From contig CAMOJK010000003.1 in assembly GCA_946616835.1 (NCBI GenBank), positions 1 to 64,000 of the forward strand: a stretch of 64,000 nucleotides of DNA. Reading direction: 5' to 3'. Positions within the stretch are counted from its first letter, which is position 1. Every line of letters starts with the position of its first letter. Source of the stretch: an uncultured Lachnospiraceae bacterium. Its GTDB lineage: Bacteria; Bacillota; Clostridia; Lachnospirales; Lachnospiraceae. The notes under the pieces are model-generated. The model was given only the letters and a program-made list of their open reading frames with translations, had not been told where the DNA came from and ran no database searches. Of the stretch, positions 9,901-18,367 are shown piece by piece. The translations under genes were made by a program, and so were the position numbers.

Positions 9901-11256
9901 TTATGCCTGGAAATCCGAAAGGTTTGCCGAATATGGCTTTATCTTCTCGGCAAGGCATGCCTTCTGGCCTCTGGTAAATACCCATTCATGGTCAAGGTCC
10001 AGCTCAAGTATACGCTCCGGAAGCCGCCCGGCCCTATCCGCAAAGAACTTAGCAGTATCCACATCCTGCCCTCCCATATAGAGCATGGTGTCACAGTTAT
10101 TTATGATGGTTGAAGCCTGACCTTTATTATACATGCCCTCAAGCTGAGACAGGGACTGCAGTATGACGCTGGTGCTGATATCACGGGAACGTATCACAGA
10201 TATTATCTTGTCAAAATCCGGAATATACACATTTGCCGCAAAATCATCCAGCATGATATGAACCGGCACCTGTAACCGTCCATCAGGACTGGTATTAGCC
10301 TCCCTGCAGAGCACCTGGAAAAGCTGCGTGTAAAAAATATTAACAATGCTGTCCATAGCGCGGTCAGTGTCACTGACATTTACAAAAAGTGCTGTCCTCC
10401 GTCTGCCCAGATCTGCCAGATCCACCTCACTGTTGCAAAGCATATTAGCGTTTTCTTCATAATCAAAGACATTCAGTGCATTTGCCACAAACTGCGCAAT
10501 AGAGCTCCAGCATTTGTCTGCTCTGAAATTTATGGCATACATCCGGTACTTTTTCACCGCAAAGCTCTCCGGATTCTCAGTCTCAAGTGCAGCGAAGAAT
10601 GACACCTCCGGAACACAGCCGCTCTCTGTATGTTCAATTTCATGGCACATCTGTCTGAAGAGCTTTGACACAGAACCGAAATTCTGCTCCTCCCTCGGAA
10701 GGACCTCAAGTACATAGGCGATCAGGCTGGCTATTACCACCCTGGCTGAATCCGTCCAGAACGGCTCTTTTTCGTCAGCTTCAGTGACGATCAGCCTGGC
10801 TATGCTCATTACATCCTGCTGGCGGTAGGTCTCGTATTCATAATCCTCTATTTCCGGAGAAAGAAGCTCTTTCCCATCCTCATAGACTCCGGGATCTATC
10901 ATTTCCCTGCCTTTCTTTCTGTAACGCTCTATGCCGTCCAGCGGATTGTAGCCCATGGAGCGCTCAGGGTGTACGAAATCTATGAGCTGTGTCACATACC
11001 CCATCTTTTTAAGGTCATCAGCATAGTTCTTGTAAAGCTGGCCCTTGGTATCAGCCACTACTATGCTTCCGCAGGTGGAAAACATGTTGGGCAGCACATA
11101 GGAACCTGTCTTGCTGCAGCCGGATATACCTATCACCAGGACATTGTTGTTAAGTCCCGTGGCGCGGCTGTCCTCAGAACGGCTCATACCCTTGCCAAAG
11201 ATACGTAAGGACTTTGAACGGTCAACGGTTGCTCTGAAATCTTTAGTGTTTGTCAT
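9901..11256 (-). CDS. VirD4/TraG-like (FtsK/HerA superfamily) ATPase lacking an N-terminal membrane domain, copy 1
   Basis: NNVLVIGISGCSKTGSYVLPNMFSTCGSIVVADTKGQLYKNYADDL...PVHIMLDDFAANVYIPDFDKIISVIRSRDISTSVILQSLSQLEGMYNKGQASTIINNCDTMLYMGGQD; start refined to 11256 (AAGGAGGAATTAAAATG). Confidence 0.88.
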   Translation of the reverse strand: MTNTKDFRATVDRSKSLRIFGKGMSRSEDSRATGLNNNVLVIGISGCSKTGSYVLPNMFSTCGSIVVADTKGQLYKNYADDLKKMGYVTQLIDFVHPERSMGYNPLDGIERYRKKGREMIDPGVYEDGKELLSPEIEDYEYETYRQQDVMSIARLIVTEADEKEPFWTDSARVVIASLIAYVLEVLPREEQNFGSVSKLFRQMCHEIEHTESGCVPEVSFFAALETENPESFAVKKYRMYAINFRADKCWSSIAQFVANALNVFDYEENANMLCNSEVDLADLGRRRTALFVNVSDTDRAMDSIVNIFYTQLFQVLCREANTSPDGRLQVPVHIMLDDFAANVYIPDFDKIISVIRSRDISTSVILQSLSQLEGMYNKGQASTIINNCDTMLYMGGQDVDTAKFFADRAGRLPERILELDLDHEWVFTRGQKACLAEKIKPYSANLSDFQA

Positions 11257-11345
11257 TTTAATTCCTCCTTGGATTGTTGTAATACATTTATGTACCTTTA
11301 CTGTTACCCGCGTACGCTCACTCGAAGCCCCACGGTCGTTTTTCC

Positions 11346-11924
11346 TTACCATTTTTCAATGATCCCGGTTGCTATACCGAATTCAATTGCTTCCTCTGCA
11401 TCAAGGTAGCAGTCCTCTTTGGTCTTCTCCAGCACCTCTTCAAGAGTATGGCCGCTGCGTTCAGCGATAATGCCTCCGGTGATGGCCCTTGTCTCCATGA
11501 GCTTCGCAGCCTCCTTTTCCAGCTCAAGTGCCTTCTTACTACCAGAAAGTCCGGCGATCAATGGATCGTGGATCATGATTTTACAATGGGGAAGCATCAG
11601 CCTTTTTTCACCGGCAAGGAAAAGTATGGAACCCATGCTGGCTGCCGTTCCTATACATACAGTTCGAACCGGACTTTCAAGCATCCGGATGGTATCATAG
11701 ACCGCAAGACCACTGACCACTTCACCACCCGGAGAATTGATACAGATCGTTATCTCTTCACCCGGCGCATCCTTGTCCAGGAAAAGCAGGTACTCTATAA
11801 GCTCGTTGGAACTCTCCGGCGTCACCTCCTCAGTGAAAAAGAGCATCCTTGACTTAAGCAGCCCGCTCTCCGGACCATACGCATCTATTCCTCTTGCTGA
11901 CTCGTGTAAAATTAATCCTTTCAT
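11346..11924 (-). CDS. ClpP-like serine protease (S14), copy 1
   Basis: INSPGGEVVSGLAVYDTIR, GTAASMGSILFLAG (Ser), MIHDP (His), KEDCYLDAEEAIEFG (Asp); start refined to 11924 after AGGAGG. Confidence 0.9.
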   Translation of the reverse strand: MKGLILHESARGIDAYGPESGLLKSRMLFFTEEVTPESSNELIEYLLFLDKDAPGEEITICINSPGGEVVSGLAVYDTIRMLESPVRTVCIGTAASMGSILFLAGEKRLMLPHCKIMIHDPLIAGLSGSKKALELEKEAAKLMETRAITGGIIAERSGHTLEEVLEKTKEDCYLDAEEAIEFGIATGIIEKW

Positions 11925-11950
11925 ACGCTTTACCTCCTGTTGGTTGCTGT

Positions 11951-11966
11951 GCATCCTTGCGGATGC
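11951..11966 (-). promoter_or_regulatory. Hairpin in the clpP-like 5' leader, copy 1
   Basis: GCATCC-TTGC-GGATGC; equivalent hairpin GCATCT-TTCC-AGATGC in copy 2. Confidence 0.5.
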
Positions 11967-12060
11967 GGGTCTGTGACTACTGTCCTGTCTGCTGCATTAC
12001 CACCGCATAGTGCAGGCATTTTGCGGGGCGGACATCCCCTCACTTTATTGTGGACCCACC

Positions 12061-12091
12061 AAAAAACCGCCGGAATTTTTCCGGCGGTTTC
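12061..12091 (-). terminator. Terminator module copy T3
   Basis: AAAAAACCGCCGGAATTTTTCCGGCGGTTT; minus-strand reading gives stem plus T6. Confidence 0.85.
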
Positions 12092-12148
12092 CCGCAAATA
12101 CTTGTTCTATCATTCAAAAACATATCTGCCTACAGAATAGACTCGGCA

Positions 12149-13090
12149 TCAACGGTTATCAATAACATCTGCCCCTAACATTTCAATCTTGTAAAACTCA
12201 TTCATAAACAGTAACCTATCACCACCGGCATCGAACTCAGCACATCTTCCCACAGAAAGAGGAATTCCAAAATCAGCAGTTGTAAAAAACTTTGCACATC
12301 CGGGGCAAAAGAATATACTACTGTAATGCAGTGGTCCATGCATAGTAGGAACTGTTGCAACTACTTTTCTCTCTGCTTTACAATTAGACTTAAGCATATA
12401 TTCACCGCAAACACCACATCGATAGCGAACGCCATAAAATGTTCTCCCCAAGTATTTAATTTCAGGTGGATCCTCCTGAATAAAACGCCCGCTTCCATAA
12501 TCACAAACATCCCATATCTTGTATCCATCCAGGTCAAATGTCGGATAAACACCTACTATCTCTTCTTTTTTGATATCACTAACATGGGCCTGAATAACAT
12601 TACAAGGAAAAGCAGACTCTATCACTCTACCACTCTGGAGCATTCTTACCAGATACTCTAAATAATTCGGTGGAAATTCAGGCAAATCAACCACCGGTGG
12701 AATCATAAATTGAAAATCATTTAAATCTAAATTAAGAGAATTAAATGTAACTTCTTTTTCAAACGAAATGATAACACTATCCTCGGTCACAATATTTTTC
12801 CAAAGAGAATCTAAAGCAGGGCGAGCTGAAGTAATAAAAGCTTTAAAATCATCATAATCTTCAATAGGAATAAGCCCCTTGGGATTCCCTCTCAAAAAAC
12901 AGAAAACAAGCCCTTTACAATCATCATCATTTTGAGAATTGTATGTTTCCAAAAAGAATTCATACAGTTTAGTCATATTAGGTCTCAGCTTCAAATAACC
13001 ACTCTTTTCAAAATCAGGATGATATATACCTTCGCTTTCAATAATATCCAAAACTTCTTTTTTTTGAACCGTCCAAAATCTAAATTTCAT
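12149..13090 (-). CDS. Cys-rich hypothetical protein; N-terminus resembles DUF3841
   Basis: MKFRFWTVQKKEVLDIIESEGIYHPDF, zinc-ribbon-like CGVCGEYM...CPGC. Confidence 0.65.
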   Translation of the reverse strand: MKFRFWTVQKKEVLDIIESEGIYHPDFEKSGYLKLRPNMTKLYEFFLETYNSQNDDDCKGLVFCFLRGNPKGLIPIEDYDDFKAFITSARPALDSLWKNIVTEDSVIISFEKEVTFNSLNLDLNDFQFMIPPVVDLPEFPPNYLEYLVRMLQSGRVIESAFPCNVIQAHVSDIKKEEIVGVYPTFDLDGYKIWDVCDYGSGRFIQEDPPEIKYLGRTFYGVRYRCGVCGEYMLKSNCKAERKVVATVPTMHGPLHYSSIFFCPGCAKFFTTADFGIPLSVGRCAEFDAGGDRLLFMNEFYKIEMLGADVIDNR

Positions 13091-13205
13091 TCTCTACCCC
13101 CTTTTGTCATTTTGAAAATTCTGTACTCCTTCAGCAGCAGATGCCTCGGGCCGTACCACAAAGTTTTTTTGTCTCATTATTTTTATTATATCACATTTAA
13201 TCTTT

Positions 13206-13301
13206 AGAGCGGATGCAAAGGCACTTTTTCGGGAGCCGCTCGCTGCTTGCAGCAGGTCGTGGCGCTGTTTCCCCGGATGGGGGCCTCCCGTGTATTTCCA
13301 T
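13206..13301 (-). ncRNA. Candidate structured RNA / 5' leader, family R, copy 1
   Basis: About 95 nt homologous to 20901-20994; CGGGAG/CTCCCG, CCCC/GGGG and a covarying stem. Confidence 0.55.
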
Positions 13302-13374
13302 AATCGTGTTTTCAAGGAGCAGCCTAAGCGGTTTTTAACCTCCTTTCAGCCCGCCACTTAATTATGAACGCTGC

Positions 13375-13402
13375 GAAAAGCCGCCGATAATTTTCCGGCA
13401 GT
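13375..13402 (-). terminator. Terminator module copy T4
   Basis: AAAAGCCGCCGATAATTTTCCGGCAG downstream of the 13442 stop. Confidence 0.65.
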
Positions 13403-13441
13403 TCCTGAAATTGATTTTAGAATATTCAATAGCTTAAGCTG

Positions 13442-13786
13442 CTATATCAACACTCCTGCTTTTACAAGTCCGATAATTCTGTCATTTTTGGCGTACTTTT
13501 TTACTGATTCAGCATCAAGACTATTGATATGATCTCGATTTTTGAATATCAGATCCTGTACACTTGCATCATATACAACATACCACTTAGAGTAATCATA
13601 TTCACACTCGTCTACTCTGCAGTATGCGTAGCTTACTCCATTTGCTTCTCCTTTTTCCGTAATCTCACGGATGCCATTTACATATCCCATCTCTTCGTCC
13701 AGAAAATACAGAATATTGTCGCGTGACATTCCAAATTTGTTTGCTATTCTTGTGAGTGACATTGGATAGTTTTTCATTGTGTTCAT
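13442..13786 (-). CDS. Small HTH-like hypothetical protein (paralog of 8559-8900)
   Basis: RIANKFGMSRDNILYFLDEEMGYVNGIREITEKGEANGVSYAYCR matches the 8559 ORF along its length. Confidence 0.8.
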   Translation of the reverse strand: MNTMKNYPMSLTRIANKFGMSRDNILYFLDEEMGYVNGIREITEKGEANGVSYAYCRVDECEYDYSKWYVVYDASVQDLIFKNRDHINSLDAESVKKYAKNDRIIGLVKAGVLI

Positions 13787-13849
13787 AATCAGTATCTCCT
13801 TTTATTTATGATTTTGTTTACCTGTTGACTACTGTTCCATTGCTACGTT

Positions 13850-13990
13850 TCATTCCGCATCTAAAAAATCTTTCACCTTTACGAAAATCCAGGCTGCAAT
13901 TATCAGAAAAAACATACCCGTCTGAAGCTTTTCGGGAAAAATGCTGCAAAATGCTATTATCAAACCAATTTTGATTATCCATCCAACCAT
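13850..13990 (-). CDS. Small membrane protein (46 aa)
   Basis: MVGWIIKIGLIIAFCSIFPEKLQTGMFFLIIAAWIFVKVKDFLDAE; strong SD AAGGAGGAACAAAATATG. Confidence 0.6.
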   Translation of the reverse strand: MVGWIIKIGLIIAFCSIFPEKLQTGMFFLIIAAWIFVKVKDFLDAE

Positions 13991-14092
13991 ATTTTGTTCC
14001 TCCTTGTTTTTTGCTAATAAACAATTTGCCTTGAGCACCGTGTCTACTTTTTCATAGGGCGCAGGCATTTGCCCTTGCGATCCCTAATTTCG

Positions 14093-14186
14093 CTGCACGG
14101 TCGGTTTTGTGGCTAAACGGATCAGTCCGCTGATCCATTTAGCACGGTGTTCCCTGCCACTCACCTTATGAAGTTTTGCACCTCCT
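14093..14186 (-). ncRNA. Candidate structured 5' leader, family L, copy 2
   Basis: CTGCACGGTCGGTTTT..GGATCA..TGATCC..CACGGTGTTCCCTG.CACTCACCTTAT.AAGTTTTG.ACCTCCT shared with 8940-9034. Confidence 0.5.
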
Positions 14187-14204
14187 ACACTTATTATGAA
14201 CGCA

Positions 14205-14234
14205 CAAAAAAGCTGCCGGAAATTTTCCGGCAGT
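14205..14234 (-). terminator. Terminator module copy T5
   Basis: AAAAAAGCTGCCGGAAATTTTCCGGCAG directly downstream of the 14249 stop. Confidence 0.8.
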
Positions 14235-14248
14235 ATCCTGTATATCTC

Positions 14249-15604
14249 TTATGCCTGAAAATCCGAAGGACTTGCCGAATAAGGCTTAATCTTCTCAGCC
14301 AGACGGGCCTTCTGGCCTCTGGTAAATACCCATTCATGGTCAAGATCCAGCTCAAGTATGCGCTCCGGCAGCCTGCCGGCCTTATCAGCAAAGAACTTTG
14401 CCGTATCCACATCCTGCCCTCCCATATAGAGCATGGTGTCACAGTTATTTATGATGGTTGAAGCCTGACCTTTATTATACATGCCCTCAAGCTGGGACAG
14501 GGACTGCAGTATGACGCTGGTACTTATGTCACGGGAACGTATCACGGATATGATCTTGTCAAAATCCGGGATATACACATTCGCTGCGAAATCATCCAGC
14601 ATGATGTGTACAGGGACCTGCAATCGTCCATCAGGTCTGTCATTAGCTTCCCGACAGAGCACCTGGAAAAGCTGCGTATAAAAGATATTCACAATACTGT
14701 CCATAGCACGGTCAGTATCACTGACATTTACAAAAAGTGCTGTCTTTCGTCTTCCCAGGTCGGCCAGATCCACCTCACTTCGACAGAGCATCTGAGCATT
14801 TTCTTCATAATCAAAGACATTCAGTGCATTTGCCACAAACTGCGCGATGGAACTCCAGCATTTGTCCGCCTTGAAATTGATGGCATACATCTTATATTTT
14901 TTCACCGCAAAGCTCTCCGGATTCTCAAACTCAAGTGCCTTGAAGAATGACACTTCAGGAGGACATCCGTGCTCTGTGTATTCAATATCATGACACATCT
15001 GCCTGAAGAGTCTTGATACAGAATCAAAATTCTGCTCCTCCGGAGGAAGGACCTCCAGCACATAGGCGATCAGGCTGGCTATTACCACCCTGGCCGAGTC
15101 AGTCCAGAAGGGTTCCTTATCATCAGCTTCCGGAACCACCAGCTTGGCTATACTCATCACATCTCGCTGGCGGTAAGTCTCGTATTCGACTTCTTCATAC
15201 TCCGGCGGAACGAGTCCCTCGCCATCCTCATAACCCCCTGCATAAACTAATATTTTAGTTTTTTTCCTGTAGCGTTCTACGCCATCCAGCGGATTATAGC
15301 CCATTGAGTATTCAGGCTGCACGAAATCTATAAGCTGTACCTCATAGCCCTGTTTTTCAAGTTCCTTTGCATAGTTCCTGTAGAGCAGTCCCTTGGTGTC
15401 AGCCACCACTATGCTTCCACAGGTGGAAAACATATTAGGATGCACATAGGAACCGGTCTTGCTGCAGCCAGATATGCCGATCACCAGAACATTGTTGTTA
15501 AGCCCTGTAGTACGGCTGTCCTCCGAGCGCTTAAGGTCCTTTGCAAAAACGCGGAATGACTTTGAACGGTCAACAGTTTCTCTTAAATCTTCTGTGTTTC
15601 TCAT
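14249..15604 (-). CDS. VirD4/TraG-like ATPase lacking an N-terminal membrane domain, copy 2
   Basis: Near-colinear with the 9901-11256 product; same GCSKT and LDDF motifs. Confidence 0.88.
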   Translation of the reverse strand: MRNTEDLRETVDRSKSFRVFAKDLKRSEDSRTTGLNNNVLVIGISGCSKTGSYVHPNMFSTCGSIVVADTKGLLYRNYAKELEKQGYEVQLIDFVQPEYSMGYNPLDGVERYRKKTKILVYAGGYEDGEGLVPPEYEEVEYETYRQRDVMSIAKLVVPEADDKEPFWTDSARVVIASLIAYVLEVLPPEEQNFDSVSRLFRQMCHDIEYTEHGCPPEVSFFKALEFENPESFAVKKYKMYAINFKADKCWSSIAQFVANALNVFDYEENAQMLCRSEVDLADLGRRKTALFVNVSDTDRAMDSIVNIFYTQLFQVLCREANDRPDGRLQVPVHIMLDDFAANVYIPDFDKIISVIRSRDISTSVILQSLSQLEGMYNKGQASTIINNCDTMLYMGGQDVDTAKFFADKAGRLPERILELDLDHEWVFTRGQKARLAEKIKPYSASPSDFQA

Positions 15605-15659
15605 ATTAATCTCTCCTTTGTATTATGTATGTACGTTTTCTGTTACCATGTGTCATATA

Positions 15660-15698
15660 CCATAACTGTTCAGAACCTATCGGATCCGCCAGTTACGG
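15660..15698. repeat. Dispersed about 38-bp palindromic repeat
   Basis: CCATAACTGTTCAGAACCTATCGGATCCGCCAGTTACGG; homologous to 18331-18367 in inverted orientation. Confidence 0.6.
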
Positions 15699-15761
15699 CA
15701 GCCCACTATTAAGGATTTGCATCGCAAATGCTTCGGGCTGTCATGAATAGCTACGGTGCAC

Positions 15762-16340
15762 TTACCATTTTTCAATAATCCCGGTAGCAATACCAAAGTC
15801 GATGGCTTCCTCTGCATCAAGATAGCAGTCTTCTTTGGTCTTCTCATACACTTCCTCAAGCGTGTGCCCGCTGCGTTCAGCAATGATGCCGCCGATTATC
15901 GCCCTGGTCTCCATAAGCTTCACAGCCTCTTTTTCAAGCTCAAGAGCCTTCTTGCTGCCTGAGAGTCCGGCTATAAGTGGGTCGTGGATCATTACCTTGC
16001 AATGTGGCAGCATTAAACGCTGCCCGCCTGCCAGGAAAAGAATGGACCCCATGCTTGCTGCCGTTCCTATGCAGACAGTACGCACCGGACTCTCCAGCAT
16101 GCGGATAGTGTCATAGACCGCCAGACCGCTTACCACCTCACCTCCGGGGGAGTTGATGCAGAGCGTTATCTCTTCACCCGGTGCTTCCTTGTCTAAAAAG
16201 AGAAGGTACTCTATAAGCTCATTGGAACTCGCCGGCGTCACCTCCTCAGTGAAAAAGAGCATCCTTGACTTAAGCAGTCCGCTCTCCGGACCATACGCGT
16301 CTATTCCTCTTGCTGACTCGTGTAATATTAATCCTTTCAT
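15762..16340 (-). CDS. ClpP-like serine protease (S14), copy 2
   Basis: Near-identical to the 11346-11924 product; catalytic Ser, His and Asp contexts conserved. Confidence 0.9.
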   Translation of the reverse strand: MKGLILHESARGIDAYGPESGLLKSRMLFFTEEVTPASSNELIEYLLFLDKEAPGEEITLCINSPGGEVVSGLAVYDTIRMLESPVRTVCIGTAASMGSILFLAGGQRLMLPHCKVMIHDPLIAGLSGSKKALELEKEAVKLMETRAIIGGIIAERSGHTLEEVYEKTKEDCYLDAEEAIDFGIATGIIEKW

Positions 16341-16365
16341 TTTTTATCCTCCTGTTGATTTCTGT

Positions 16366-16381
16366 GCATCTTTCCAGATGC
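16366..16381 (-). promoter_or_regulatory. Hairpin in the clpP-like 5' leader, copy 2
   Basis: GCATCT-TTCC-AGATGC; covaries with 11951-11966. Confidence 0.5.
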
Positions 16382-16500
16382 TGGTACATAGGTTCTTAAA
16401 TACCTGAACTAACTGCTTGCCTGCTTGTTGCTGCACCTCCTTAATAATGCAGGCACTCTACGGGGCCGGACTATTCCCTCTCACTTCATTATGAAGCCAC

Positions 16501-16531
16501 CAAAAAACCGCCGGAAATTTTCCGGCGGTCT
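16501..16531 (-). terminator. Terminator module copy T6
   Basis: AAAAAACCGCCGGAAATTTTCCGGCGGT. Confidence 0.82.
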
Positions 16532-16625
16532 CCCGCATTTGTTTCAAACATCAAATTTATTTTTCAGTACACCCATTTCAGCCCGTACAACGATTCTTAA
16601 ATAACTTTAATTTGCAATCTATGTA

Positions 16626-16970
16626 CTAGGACTTCGGGCTTTTCTTAGCATTTACTTTGCCGCCTGCAATTATTATGCATTTCTTTTTATTGTTCGTCCA
16701 CTTCTTAAATTTCACCGGATCCATATCACCGGTGTAATACCACTTCTTCTTGTCAGGATCCCATTTTGCACCTAAGGCTTTAGCCTCATCTTTCTGTTCG
16801 AACGGACAGTTGATATAATGCCTCTCATTCTTTATCCTGTTTCGCTCTGCCTGTTTTTCCCGTTCTTCAGCCTTTCTCTCATACGAATCCGCTTCCCAGA
16901 CTGCATCATCATATGCGTCCTGCAGATCATCACCTTCAGCTCCAAGTATTTCTTCCCAATCAATCCCCAT
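16626..16970 (-). CDS. DUF5710-domain protein (114 aa)
   Basis: YINCPFEQKDEAKALGAKWDPDKKKWYYTGDMD. Confidence 0.75.
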   Translation of the reverse strand: MGIDWEEILGAEGDDLQDAYDDAVWEADSYERKAEEREKQAERNRIKNERHYINCPFEQKDEAKALGAKWDPDKKKWYYTGDMDPVKFKKWTNNKKKCIIIAGGKVNAKKSPKS

Positions 16971-18192
16971 TGTAAATGTCCCTTTCTATTTGAAATTTAT
17001 TATTACGCAAACTTTTTCTGTTTTGCAGCCTTGCCACCTTCCCGTACCGCCTCATATCCCTTCCGCAATCTCCACTAAGTACCATTATCGTGCTGTTCTG
17101 CAGGCTTTTGGGAATCATCGGCATATCATCAAAATACCCGTCCGTAAGTATCAGCATCAGATATGGGCGTATCCGGTTCTTTTCAATGTATTCGTACACA
17201 CACTTAACATCCGTGCCGCCGCCCCAGTAGGGCTTACAATTCAGCAGATCCTCTTTTGTACAGATATTCTTATGAACATCACTTACATCTGTATCCCAGT
17301 ATGCCAGGTTCAGCGTACAGGAATAAGAGCTCAGGACCTGCTTAAGCTGCGTCATGAATTGCATAATGGTTTCTTCAGATATGGATCCCGAAGTATCCAC
17401 AAAGGCCCATATCTCACCGAGATCAGTTTCATCCGGATCCGCTCCCGGCACTATCATCCCCATATGCAGGTATTTGCGCTCCGGTCTAAAGTACGAGGAA
17501 TCATCAGCTTCATTTTCCTGCAGGTATTCCCTGAGAAGGCTTTCCCAGGGCAGATTTTTAGGCTTTGTAAAATACAGTTCTGAAAGGATTTCCGGCGGCT
17601 TTCCTCCAATATCCACCGTTTTTTTTATCGCATCCTTGATCATACGGCGAAGCACTTCTTCCTCTTCCGGCGAAAGCTCTTCATAATCTCCCAGCAGATC
17701 CGATGGCGTCAGTCTCCATATTTCGGGTTTTTCAATCAATCTCCTGACGCTATCGATCATTTTCTTTACGCTCTCATCCTCCGAATTGTACAACTCATCA
17801 TAATACACCTCGGCACTTTTTTCTTCCCAGCCTAAATTATAATGGGGATAAATCACTCCATCCGGACCATAATAGCCGCTCTCCCTCAGTGTCATATTTA
17901 TCACATAATCTGTTGCGATATTCCATATTACACGGTCCCTTCCTTTCCTCCTGGAGAAATGCAGCAGAAGGATGTGCAGCAGCTCATGCAGAAGGATGAA
18001 TTTAATCTCGCTTCCCTTGAGCAGCCCCATATACTCAGGCGAGTAGATTATCCTGCGTCCGTCTGTTGCCGCCGTATCAATGCTTTCATCCTCCACCAAT
18101 GGGATGTGGGAAAGTATAGTCCCATAAAAGGGCTGCTCCAATAATATATTTGCCCTGACATCTTCAATTCTGTCTTTTAACTCCTGGTTCAT
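16960..18192 (-). CDS. DUF2201 putative metallopeptidase with VWA-like domain
   Basis: HELLHILLLHFSRR (HExxH) and C-terminal EIWAFVDTSGSISEETI (MIDAS DxSGS). Confidence 0.87.
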   Translation of the reverse strand: MNQELKDRIEDVRANILLEQPFYGTILSHIPLVEDESIDTAATDGRRIIYSPEYMGLLKGSEIKFILLHELLHILLLHFSRRKGRDRVIWNIATDYVINMTLRESGYYGPDGVIYPHYNLGWEEKSAEVYYDELYNSEDESVKKMIDSVRRLIEKPEIWRLTPSDLLGDYEELSPEEEEVLRRMIKDAIKKTVDIGGKPPEILSELYFTKPKNLPWESLLREYLQENEADDSSYFRPERKYLHMGMIVPGADPDETDLGEIWAFVDTSGSISEETIMQFMTQLKQVLSSYSCTLNLAYWDTDVSDVHKNICTKEDLLNCKPYWGGGTDVKCVYEYIEKNRIRPYLMLILTDGYFDDMPMIPKSLQNSTIMVLSGDCGRDMRRYGKVARLQNRKSLRNNKFQIERDIYNGD

Positions 18193-18330
18193 AATTCCTC
18201 CCGTCTGCCGGCCCCAGCCGGCTTTCTCTTCTTATAACATTCCCGCAAAGCGTTCATAGTAAACGAAATTCCTAATCTCGCTTACTATAAGCAATGCCTT
18301 TATATAGACTCAGGCTCTGTACCCAGACCA

Positions 18331-18367
18331 CCGTAACTGTGAACCGATAGGTTCTAACCAGTTATGG
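18331..18367. repeat. Dispersed about 38-bp palindromic repeat
   Basis: CCGTAACTGTGAACCGATAGGTTCTAACCAGTTATGG. Confidence 0.6.

Noticed and set aside
9901-16340. Complete conjugative T4SS/ICE
   Set aside because: Only coupling-protein-like ATPases are present; no relaxase, VirB4, VirB6, integrase or oriT was recognised
11346-16340. Housekeeping clpP
   Set aside because: Two accessory paralogs in an island with divergent sequence and no clpX/tig neighbours; labelled ClpP-like
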